This document shows, one piece after another, positions 1 through 6,713 of a DNA stretch of 64,000 bases. Source of the stretch: Verrucomicrobiaceae bacterium (GTDB lineage: Bacteria; Verrucomicrobiota; Verrucomicrobiia; Verrucomicrobiales; Verrucomicrobiaceae); contig JAEUHN010000001.1 of NCBI GenBank assembly GCA_016795365.1, forward strand, positions 62,001-126,000, written 5' to 3'. The notes under the pieces were generated by a model. That model was not told where the DNA came from and made no database searches. It saw nothing but the letters and a program-made list of their open reading frames with translations. Position 1 is the first letter of the stretch; each line of letters starts with the position of its first letter. Position numbers and translations under genes: made by a program.

Positions 1-657
1 GCCGAGGGTCTGCCAGTGGTAGCCTTTGAAACCAAGACCGCAGCGCAAGGCGAGCCCGCTGCCTACCTTTCGACCGGCGTGCATGGCGATGAAGCCGCGC
101 CACCGTGGGGACTGCTGACGTGGGCGGAGCAGAACATCGAGCGCCTCCGCACCGAGCCCTTCCTGATCGCTCCGTGTCTGAACCCCGTGGGCCTCATTCG
201 CAACACGCGCGTCGATCAGCGCGGCATCGATCTCAACCGTCGCTTTCATCTCACACGCGATCCGCTGATCAAAGCTTGGCAGCAGTGGATCAAGCCGAAG
301 ACCTTGCGCTTTGGCCTCTGCCTGCATGAGGACTACGATGCGCAGGGTTGCTACCTCTACGAGCTAAGTCATCAAAAGCGCCCACTTAGCGAGCCCGTGA
401 TGGAAGCTGTCGCCGCCATCATCCCACCAGACCTGCGTGGCACCATCGAAGGCAGCAAAGCCAAGCGTGGCATCATCCGTCGCAAGGTGCTGCCGGAAGG
501 CTTGCTCGGACCCGAGGCCATCGTGCTGCACAAGCTCGGTTGCCCTGTCACCTTCACGTTTGAAACGCCGTCCGAGTTCGCGCTCGACCACCGCATCCAC
601 GCCCAGCGCACCTGCATTGAAGCTACCACCGAACATCTCGCGATCCTTCGCTCTTAG
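1..657 (+). CDS. M14-family zinc peptidase / succinylglutamate desuccinylase-like protein (5' partial)
   Basis: The reading frame is already open at base 1, so the true start probably lies outside the window; 218 codons are visible. Visible residues fit an M14 / aspartoacylase-type metallopeptidase: an HxxE zinc motif (GVHGDEAAP, H28 and E31 of the visible part), the DLNRRF segment typical of the family, a third candidate zinc ligand in LHEDYD (about residue 109) and a candidate catalytic glutamate in FTFETPSE (about residue 188). Such enzymes remove C-terminal residues from peptides or cleave acyl-amino acids; closest in feel are murein-peptide amidase-like carboxypeptidases. The substrate cannot be deduced. 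The 3' end overlaps the probable start of the next gene by 41 bases, suggesting cotranscription. Family call fairly secure, exact activity open. Confidence 0.8.
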   Translation, partial: AEGLPVVAFETKTAAQGEPAAYLSTGVHGDEAAPPWGLLTWAEQNIERLRTEPFLIAPCLNPVGLIRNTRVDQRGIDLNRRFHLTRDPLIKAWQQWIKPKTLRFGLCLHEDYDAQGCYLYELSHQKRPLSEPVMEAVAAIIPPDLRGTIEGSKAKRGIIRRKVLPEGLLGPEAIVLHKLGCPVTFTFETPSEFALDHRIHAQRTCIEATTEHLAILRS

Positions 658-1582
658 CGCCCTCGCGTTGCTGCTGGCCTCGTGCAACACGTTGAAGCGT
701 GAGCACGCGAAGCCCGGACTCGGTCCCACCGCCTGGACCACCTTCGATGGCAAGCAGATGCCGTGGAAGGAATGGAAGGTGCCCAGCGGCATCGAGACCA
801 AGACCGTGGTGATCGCCATCCATGGTCTCAGCGGTGCAGCCTCGGACTTCTGGCTGCTCGGTGAACGACTGCCACCCCAAGGCATCGCCGTGTATGGCTA
901 CGAGCTGCGCGGCCAGGGCAATGATCCCGACACGGCCCGGCGCGGCGACATCGACAGCGCGAGTCTCTGGCTCCGCGACTTGCTCACCTTCCATCGTCTG
1001 GTGAGGGCGCGACATCCCAAGACGCCCATCGTCTGGTATGGCGAAAGCCTCGGCTCCCTCATCGCGCTGCACACCGCGGCCAAGGATTATCGGCACACGC
1101 CGGACGCGCTCATCCTTGCCTCACCGGTCGCTGGCTTGCGCCAAAAACTCAGCGACATCGAACGCTGGCTCCTGCTCGGTGCCTCACACGCGCTGCCCAC
1201 CATGCGGCTTAAGCTCGGCGACCTGGCAGGTGTCGATGAAAGCAAGATGCGCGTCACCAGCACCAGCACGCACGGCGATCAGATGCAGAAGACCCCTCAT
1301 CACGTTGGGAGCTTCACCTTGCGCACGCTGCGCGAGATCGACGAGCTGCTGCAGGAGAACGCGCGAGCCGCCCATCGCATCGACGTGCCCGTGCTCATCG
1401 TCGCCTCGCCGCACGACATCGTCAGCACCCCGGATCAGGTGCAGCAGTTGTTCGAGGAACTCGGCACCGAGGACAAGCTCATGCACTGGTATTCCCGCAG
1501 CTACCACCTCCTGCTGCACGACGTGCAACGCGAGAAGGTGCTCGACGATGTGACACGCTGGATTCGGAAGCGTGCGTTGTAG
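617..1582 (+). CDS. Lipoprotein alpha/beta hydrolase (monoacylglycerol lipase / serine aminopeptidase S33-like)
   Basis: The proposed start is a TTG inside the preceding gene because it gives a lipoprotein signal: a hydrophobic stretch ending in LLLASC (lipobox, Cys about residue 23). The mature part is a single alpha/beta hydrolase domain: oxyanion-type IHGLSG near residue 68, nucleophile elbow GESLGS with Ser about 144, acidic segment SPHDIV, and a C-terminal SYHLLLHD that supplies the catalytic His. This is the Hydrolase_4 / lysophospholipase arrangement, so the likely role is hydrolysis of a lipid or ester at the envelope. It overlaps the upstream peptidase gene, so the two are probably cotranscribed. 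The frame stays open further upstream, but that extension only mirrors the peptidase gene. Fold call strong, substrate unknown. Confidence 0.8.
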   Translation: MKLPPNISRSFALSALALLLASCNTLKREHAKPGLGPTAWTTFDGKQMPWKEWKVPSGIETKTVVIAIHGLSGAASDFWLLGERLPPQGIAVYGYELRGQGNDPDTARRGDIDSASLWLRDLLTFHRLVRARHPKTPIVWYGESLGSLIALHTAAKDYRHTPDALILASPVAGLRQKLSDIERWLLLGASHALPTMRLKLGDLAGVDESKMRVTSTSTHGDQMQKTPHHVGSFTLRTLREIDELLQENARAAHRIDVPVLIVASPHDIVSTPDQVQQLFEELGTEDKLMHWYSRSYHLLLHDVQREKVLDDVTRWIRKRAL

Positions 1583-1595
1583 CGTTCGAATGGAA

Positions 1596-1616
1596 TCCAG
1601 TTGCGGCGCAACTGGA
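1596..1616. repeat. Perfect 9-bp palindrome with 3-base loop
   Basis: TCCAGTTGC and GCAACTGGA flank a GGC loop, just after the hydrolase stop codon and before the uracil-DNA glycosylase start. It lacks a T-tract directly after the stem, so it is a weak terminator candidate or a REP-like unit. It covers a possible TTG start at 1601, which favours the ATG at 1634 as the glycosylase start. Confidence 0.6.
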
Positions 1617-1633
1617 CTACTTTACCGCACCCC

Positions 1634-2356
1634 ATGCCCGCTCCCGATCAGATCCTCGCCGCCGTCGATACACTTTGCGATGCCTTGCGCCCGCTGACGT
1701 TTGGCGCGCCGATCACGCACGTCTATAACCCGCTCGAATACGCGCGCGCCGCGCATGAGCAATACGTGCGACGCTTTGGCAATGGCAAGAAGCGCGTCGT
1801 CTTCCTCGGCATGAATCCGGGGCCGTGGGGCATGGCGCAGACGGGCGTGCCCTTCGGCGAGATCAACGCGGTGCGTGACTGGATGGGCATCAGTGCGCCA
1901 GTGCTGCACCCGACCAACGAGCATCCGAAGCGGCCCATCGTCGGCTTTGACTGCACGCAGTCGGAGGTCAGCGGCCGCCGTCTTTGGGGCCTCTTCTCGG
2001 GACGCTACCCGAAACCTGAGGACTTCTTCGCGGAACACTTCGTGGCGAACTACTGCCCGCTCGTCTTCATGATTGCGAGCGGTGCCAACTTCACGCCTGA
2101 CAAGCTGCCCGTCGCCGAGGCCGCACGCATCGAAGCCGCCTGCGACGAGCATCTGCGCGCGGTGCTCGCCGCCTTGAAACCGGAATGGTTGATCGGCGTC
2201 GGCGGCTTTGCTGAAGCCCAGGCACAGAAGCAAACGACGCACTTTCCCAAGCTCAAGATTGGCCGCGTGCTGCACCCCAGCCCCGCCAGTCCCGCAGCGA
2301 ACCGTGACTGGGCCGGTGCGGCCTCGAAGCAACTCAGCGCTTTCGGCTTGTGGTAG
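1634..2356 (+). CDS. SMUG1-type uracil-DNA glycosylase
   Basis: The protein carries the signature of the single-strand-selective monofunctional uracil-DNA glycosylase family: GMNPGPWGMAQTGVPFGE starting near residue 58 (uracil-binding pocket and water-activating motif) and the C-terminal HPSPASPAANRDW near residue 214 (minor-groove intercalation motif). Length (240 aa) fits the family. The enzyme excises uracil and oxidised pyrimidines such as 5-hydroxymethyluracil from DNA in base-excision repair, in the cytoplasm. ATG 1634 is preferred over an in-frame TTG at 1601 that lies in a hairpin. It has no repair genes adjacent. Bacterial SMUG1 genes are patchily distributed and this type is known from GC-rich groups, so earlier horizontal transfer is possible but not visible here. 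Confidence 0.88.
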   Translation: MPAPDQILAAVDTLCDALRPLTFGAPITHVYNPLEYARAAHEQYVRRFGNGKKRVVFLGMNPGPWGMAQTGVPFGEINAVRDWMGISAPVLHPTNEHPKRPIVGFDCTQSEVSGRRLWGLFSGRYPKPEDFFAEHFVANYCPLVFMIASGANFTPDKLPVAEAARIEAACDEHLRAVLAALKPEWLIGVGGFAEAQAQKQTTHFPKLKIGRVLHPSPASPAANRDWAGAASKQLSAFGLW

Positions 2357-2372
2357 GTGGTCGCCGTTTGAC

Positions 2373-2388
2373 TGGCACGCAGCTTGCG
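2373..2388 (+). promoter_or_regulatory. Candidate sigma-54 (-24/-12) promoter of opgG
   Basis: The string TGGCACGCAGCTTGCG matches the sigma-54 consensus TGGCACG-N4-TTGCW at every fixed position except the last (G for A/T). The invariant GG (2374-2375) and GC (2386-2387) have the required 10-base separation. Transcription would start near 2399, about 19 bases before the opgG ATG at 2418. A weak sigma-70 alternative (TTGACT at 2368) overlaps it. No enhancer-binding regulator is encoded next door. Confidence 0.5.
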
Positions 2389-2417
2389 GCATGATCCGGC
2401 GCTCCTTTTGAGCCCCC

Positions 2418-3953
2418 ATGCACAAGCTGTTCCTCACCCCCGCCCGGCTGATCGCCGCGGTTTCTCTCACGAGCATCGGTCTGGCCTTCGCGGCTGACCT
2501 TGATGTATCGTCCGTCAAAGACCTCACCTCCCTGCAGGCGCTAGCGGCCAAACTCGCGCACGAGCCCTACACGGCACCGCAGAAGCCGCTCGATCCCTTC
2601 TTCGACCAGCTCAAATACGACGGCCATCGCCAGATCCGTTTCAAAGAGGATGCCGCGCACTACGGGGAGCTGGGCAACACCTTCCGCGTCGAGTTCTTCC
2701 ATCCCGGCTGGACCGCGAAGAAGACCGTCGGCATGTATGATCTCTCCGGTGGCGCCGCCACGCCGATCAAGTATGACGAGAAGCTCTTCGACTGGGGTCA
2801 GCTCAAGGTGCCCGAAGGCACGAAGTATCCCGATGGTTTCGCCGGCTTCCGCGTGCTCGCACCGGACTCGTTCTTGAACCGCCGCTTTGAGTTCCTCGTG
2901 TTCATGGGCGCGAGCTACTTCCGCTCCGTCACCACAGATCTCGGCTACGGCCTCAGCGCCCGCGGCTTGTCGGTCAATACCATCGGCGGCGAGCCCGAGG
3001 AATTTCCGGACTTCACGCACTTCTGGTTCGAGAAGCCGGAGCCCGGCGCGCGCTTCTTCAAGTGCCTCGCGTTGCTGAACGGTCCGAGTGTCGTTGGTGC
3101 TTACAGCTTTGAAGCCATGCCGGGCAAGACAACCGAGATGTTCGTGAAGGGCATGATCTGGCTGCGCAAGCCGGTGAAGTCGCTCGGCATCTCGCCGTTT
3201 AGCAGCATGTTCTGGTTCGGTGAGAACACGCACCCCAAGCCCTATGACTTCCGCCCCGAGGTGCATGACAGCGACGGTCTGCAAATCGAACTCGCCAACG
3301 GCACGCACATCTGGCGTCCGCTCGACAACACGCCCGGCCAGCTTCGCCTCAGCCTTTTTGAAGCCGTGGGCATGAAGGGTTTCGGCCTCGCTGAGCGCGA
3401 TCGTGAGTTCAAGAACTTCGAAGACCTCGAAGCCAACTACCATCGCCGCCCCGCCGTGTGGGTGGAGCCGATCACTGGCTTCGAGGCAGGCAATGTCACG
3501 CTCGTCGAGATCCCCACCGGCGAAGAAACCTGGGACAACATCGTCGCCTTCTACCAGCCCGCGATCATGCCCACGGCGGACAAGCCACTAAGCTTCAGCT
3601 ACCGCCTGCAATGGCTTGATCAGCACGAACCTGCGAAGCTCGCGAAGGTCCTACACACACGTCGCGGGTTCGTCATGAAGAGCGACGATCACGAGTATGT
3701 GATCGACTTCAGCAAAGGCGAAGCCCAAGGTGCCAAGCCCACCGACTGGCTGCCCGAAGTGTCCCTCAAGATCACCACCGGAGAAGTTAAGATCCTCGAC
3801 CAGCGCGTGATGAAGAACAACGAGACCGGCGGCTGGCGCGCCTTCTTCAAGCTCGACGTCCCCGAGAAGACGAACCTCCTCGAGATGAACTGCGAGCTGA
3901 TGGACAAGGACAAGCCCATCTCCGAACGCTGGATGTATCAGTGGCGGAAGTAG
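2418..3953 (+). CDS. opgG: Periplasmic glucan biosynthesis protein, OpgG/MdoG family
   Basis: A 511-residue protein with a cleavable signal peptide (residues 1 to about 25, ending SIGLAFA). From there it follows the MdoG/OpgG layout: DPFFDQLKYDGHRQIRF, then the HPGW and MYDL segments of the first beta-sandwich, the GASYFR...YGLSARGLS central motif, and a C-terminal Ig-like half ending in ISERWMYQWR. OpgG acts in the periplasm on the linear beta-glucan backbone made by OpgH, producing osmoregulated periplasmic glucans. No opgH glucosyltransferase or other opg gene is near, so here it stands alone. A sigma-54-like promoter lies directly upstream. OpgD, the paralogue, has a Tat leader; the Sec-like leader seen here favours OpgG, but the paralogue assignment is not certain. 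Confidence 0.88.
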   Translation: MHKLFLTPARLIAAVSLTSIGLAFAADLDVSSVKDLTSLQALAAKLAHEPYTAPQKPLDPFFDQLKYDGHRQIRFKEDAAHYGELGNTFRVEFFHPGWTAKKTVGMYDLSGGAATPIKYDEKLFDWGQLKVPEGTKYPDGFAGFRVLAPDSFLNRRFEFLVFMGASYFRSVTTDLGYGLSARGLSVNTIGGEPEEFPDFTHFWFEKPEPGARFFKCLALLNGPSVVGAYSFEAMPGKTTEMFVKGMIWLRKPVKSLGISPFSSMFWFGENTHPKPYDFRPEVHDSDGLQIELANGTHIWRPLDNTPGQLRLSLFEAVGMKGFGLAERDREFKNFEDLEANYHRRPAVWVEPITGFEAGNVTLVEIPTGEETWDNIVAFYQPAIMPTADKPLSFSYRLQWLDQHEPAKLAKVLHTRRGFVMKSDDHEYVIDFSKGEAQGAKPTDWLPEVSLKITTGEVKILDQRVMKNNETGGWRAFFKLDVPEKTNLLEMNCELMDKDKPISERWMYQWRK

Positions 3954-4046
3954 CGGTGCGTGTGGATCGAGTTCGGCTTCTTGCCGATTTCGACACAGCA
4001 TTTGCTGAGATGTCTGGCCATCAGGTCGCGTTACTCGCGGCCTGCC

Positions 4047-5948
4047 ATGCGCTCATTCTTCCTCGGTCTCATTTTCGCTCTCAGCACGTCACTGTTCGCT
4101 GCCTCTCAGCCCAATGTGATCGTCATCCTCGCGGACGATCTGGGCTGGAGCGACACGACGCTCTACGGCACGACCACGTTCTACAAGACACCGAACGTGG
4201 AGCGGCTCGCGAAGCGTGGCATGACCTTCACGCGAGCGTATTCGGCGAGTCCGTTGTGCTCGCCCACGAGGTCCGCTTTGCTAACGGGCCAAAGCCCGGC
4301 GCGCACGGGCATCACGGTGCCGAATTGCCATGTGCCGCAGGTGGTGCTGGAGGCCACGGTGCCGAAGTCGGGACCACCGGACCAGAAGGCCATCATGCCG
4401 AATCCGGTGACGCGATTGAAGACCGAGTATCGCACCATCGCGGAGACGATGAAGGACGCTGGCTACGCGACGGCGCACTTCGGTAAGTGGCACCTCGGGC
4501 CCGAGCCGTATTCGCCGTTGCAGCAGGGATTCGATGTTGATCTACCACATCATCCAGGACCGGGGCCTGCGGGCAGCTACGTGGCTCCGTGGAAGTTCGC
4601 GAACTTCACCGAGCGCAAGCCCGGCGAGCACATCGAGGACCGCATGGCGGACGAAGCCGTCGCGTGGATGGAGAAGCAGCAGGGCAAACCGTTCTACCTG
4701 AACTACTGGATGTTCAGCGTCCACGCGCCCTTCGATGCGAAGAAGGACTTCATCGAGGGCAGCCGCCCGCGTGTGAACCCGAAGGATGCTCAACGCAGCC
4801 CCACGTATGCTGCGATGGTGCAGAGCATGGACGACGCGATCGGCACGTTGCTCGATGCACTCGACCGCCTCAAGCTCGCGGACAACACAATCATCATCTT
4901 CACCGCCGACAACGGTGGCAACATGTATAACGAAATCGACGGCACCACGCCCACCAGCAACCGCCCGCTGCGTGGTGGCAAGGCGACGATGTTCGAAGGC
5001 GGCACGCGCGTGCCCGGTGTGATTGTTTGGCCTGGAATCACCATCGCAGGCAGCCGCAGCGACGCCGTCATCCAGAGCGAGGACTACTATCCGACGTTGC
5101 TCGCTGGCCTGGGCTTGAAGGCGACGGAAGGCCAGCACTTCGATGGCGCGAGCATCCTTCCGGCACTCAAGGGCGACGCACTCGCAGGCAAGGCCGTGTT
5201 TCAATACTTCCCACACAATCCTGGCGTGCCTGACTGGCTGCCACCTGCGGTGTCCGTGCATCGCGACGAGTGGAAGCTCATCCGACTCTTCCACGGCGGC
5301 GACAATGGCGCGCATCGATATCTCCTTTTCAATCTGAAGGACGACCTCAGCGAGAAGACGGAACTCGCTGCGCAGAAGCCGGAACTCGTGCGCGAACTCG
5401 ATGCGCTGATCGAGAAGTTCCTGACGGACACGCACGCTGTGGTGCCGCTGCCGAATCCAAAGTTCGACCCCGCGAAGTATCATCCTGAACTCGAAGGCAA
5501 GCAGCAACCCAAGGGCAAGGACAAGCCCAAGGCCGCCCCGAAAGCCAAAGGCAAAGACGATGGTGATCCCGCGTTGCAAGGTTGGAAGGCACGCGATTGC
5601 AGAGCATCGGTGAAGGATGGCATCCTCCGCATCACCAACATCGGTGACGCCTGTTTCCTCGGCTTCGGTGCCAGCAAGCACAGCGGCCCGACGATGGCCA
5701 CCTTCCGCATCAAGGCGAAGGCGGGCAGTTCACACTTCGACTGGCTGGCGAATGGAGTCGAAGGCAAGGCTCAACGCATGACCTTCACGCTCAAAGGCGG
5801 CGACTGGGAGGACGTCAGCGTGTCACTCCCAGCCGAAGGGCCGCTCGGCATCGTGCGGCTCTACCTGCCGATGCAGGAGCAGCCCGTGGAGATCGACTGG
5901 ATCGAACTCAAGTCGAACGGCGGCAAGGTGACGCGCACGACGTTTTGA
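4047..5948 (+). CDS. Secreted Cys-type sulfatase with C-terminal accessory domain
   Basis: A 633-residue protein starting at ATG 4047 with a Sec signal ([20 protein letters not shown]). The alkaline-phosphatase-superfamily sulfatase core shows metal ligands in ILADDLGW (D30, D31), the formylglycine motif CSPTR (C71) followed by LLTGQSP, GKWHLG, and FTADNGG near residue 290. The Cys must be converted to formylglycine by an FGE or anaerobic maturase; neither is encoded in this window. After about residue 480 a Lys/Pro/Ala-rich linker leads to a C-terminal beta-rich domain of about 110 residues that resembles the tail of the sulfatase at 6714. Likely removes sulfate esters from polysaccharide in the periplasm or outside; the exact substrate is not readable. 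It converges tail-to-tail with the PIN toxin gene, the stops abutting. Confidence 0.93.
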   Translation: MRSFFLGLIFALSTSLFAASQPNVIVILADDLGWSDTTLYGTTTFYKTPNVERLAKRGMTFTRAYSASPLCSPTRSALLTGQSPARTGITVPNCHVPQVVLEATVPKSGPPDQKAIMPNPVTRLKTEYRTIAETMKDAGYATAHFGKWHLGPEPYSPLQQGFDVDLPHHPGPGPAGSYVAPWKFANFTERKPGEHIEDRMADEAVAWMEKQQGKPFYLNYWMFSVHAPFDAKKDFIEGSRPRVNPKDAQRSPTYAAMVQSMDDAIGTLLDALDRLKLADNTIIIFTADNGGNMYNEIDGTTPTSNRPLRGGKATMFEGGTRVPGVIVWPGITIAGSRSDAVIQSEDYYPTLLAGLGLKATEGQHFDGASILPALKGDALAGKAVFQYFPHNPGVPDWLPPAVSVHRDEWKLIRLFHGGDNGAHRYLLFNLKDDLSEKTELAAQKPELVRELDALIEKFLTDTHAVVPLPNPKFDPAKYHPELEGKQQPKGKDKPKAAPKAKGKDDGDPALQGWKARDCRASVKDGILRITNIGDACFLGFGASKHSGPTMATFRIKAKAGSSHFDWLANGVEGKAQRMTFTLKGGDWEDVSVSLPAEGPLGIVRLYLPMQEQPVEIDWIELKSNGGKVTRTTF

Positions 5949-6371
5949 TCACGATGGAGAGATCACCGGAATCATCTGCCGACCGTGGCGACGGTAAATC
6001 TTGAAGTCAGAATCCAGTGTGACGAGCGGCAGTTTCGGATGCAACTCCGAGAGTCGCACCAGACAGGCATCCGCCAGCGACATGGGCACATCGTCGTAGC
6101 GATCCATCAATGCGCTGATGCTGGCCGCCTCGTCCTCCAGATGGAATGAAAGGTCAAAGATACCGTCGGCCAGCATGGCGCGTAGCTTGGCGAGGTGACG
6201 TGGCAGATGACGCAGCAGGAACCAAGACTCGCTCACCACGGCCTCGCAGGTGATGAGCGGACCGTCATGACGCATGAACTGCTCGGTGGCCCAGCGATGA
6301 TGCTGCTCGTCGGCAACCAGATAGGCGACCAGCGGGCCAGTGTCCAAAAGGATGCCCTGGCTAGCGGCCAT
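5949..6371 (-). CDS. PIN-domain ribonuclease toxin (VapC-like)
   Basis: A 140-residue PIN-domain protein. The acidic residues expected at the metal site are visible: D10 in LLDTGPLVAYL, E43 in CEAVVSES, D101 in SLADACLVRL, and D120/D122 in TLDSDFKIYRR. VapC-type toxins are Mg-dependent RNases that cut tRNA or rRNA when released from their antitoxin. The start overlaps the end of the antitoxin gene by 11 bases, the usual antitoxin-first operon. The pair sits between two sulfatase genes with no other mobile-element signs. Toxin activity is inferred from family and context. Confidence 0.85.
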   Translation of the reverse strand: MAASQGILLDTGPLVAYLVADEQHHRWATEQFMRHDGPLITCEAVVSESWFLLRHLPRHLAKLRAMLADGIFDLSFHLEDEAASISALMDRYDDVPMSLADACLVRLSELHPKLPLVTLDSDFKIYRRHGRQMIPVISPS

Positions 6372-6618
6372 AGCCAGCGAGGTGCTTGGGGTTCGATGCC
6401 AGATCAGGCACTCCGGCAGCTCCGGCGTCTTGATACTTCTTCAGCCTGTCATGCAGCGATGGCTTCGCTGCTTTGCGCGTCTTGCTCTTCTCCGCCGGTG
6501 GCAGAGCATTCAGCAAGAGATCCCTCACGACGCCCGACTTCGACTGCTTCATCGCCGCAGCAGCAGCGTCGAGCTTGGCGTTCAGAAAGTCGGGAACTTT
6601 GATCGTGATCGTCTTCAT
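6361..6618 (-). CDS. Ribbon-helix-helix antitoxin (CopG-like), partner of the PIN toxin
   Basis: 85 residues from the ATG at 6618. The N-terminus MKTITIKVPDFLNAKLD followed by a helix with SKSGVVRDLLLNAL is the ribbon-helix-helix pattern: a short DNA-reading strand (residues 3-9) and two helices. The C-terminal half, Lys-rich then YQDAGAAGVPDL, would wrap the toxin. It lies immediately upstream of, and overlaps, the PIN-domain gene, so it very likely neutralises that toxin and represses the operon. The frame is open upstream to 6678 but the ATG at 6618 begins exactly at the conserved strand. Confidence 0.8.
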   Translation of the reverse strand: MKTITIKVPDFLNAKLDAAAAAMKQSKSGVVRDLLLNALPPAEKSKTRKAAKPSLHDRLKKYQDAGAAGVPDLASNPKHLAGYGR

Positions 6619-6713
6619 GTCGTGAAAGTAATACCGTTGACTGGACTGGCAATACGATTCCCCATGAGCGCATCTCACGATAAACCCACACAGTCCCTGC
6701 GTTGAAGTGCGCC

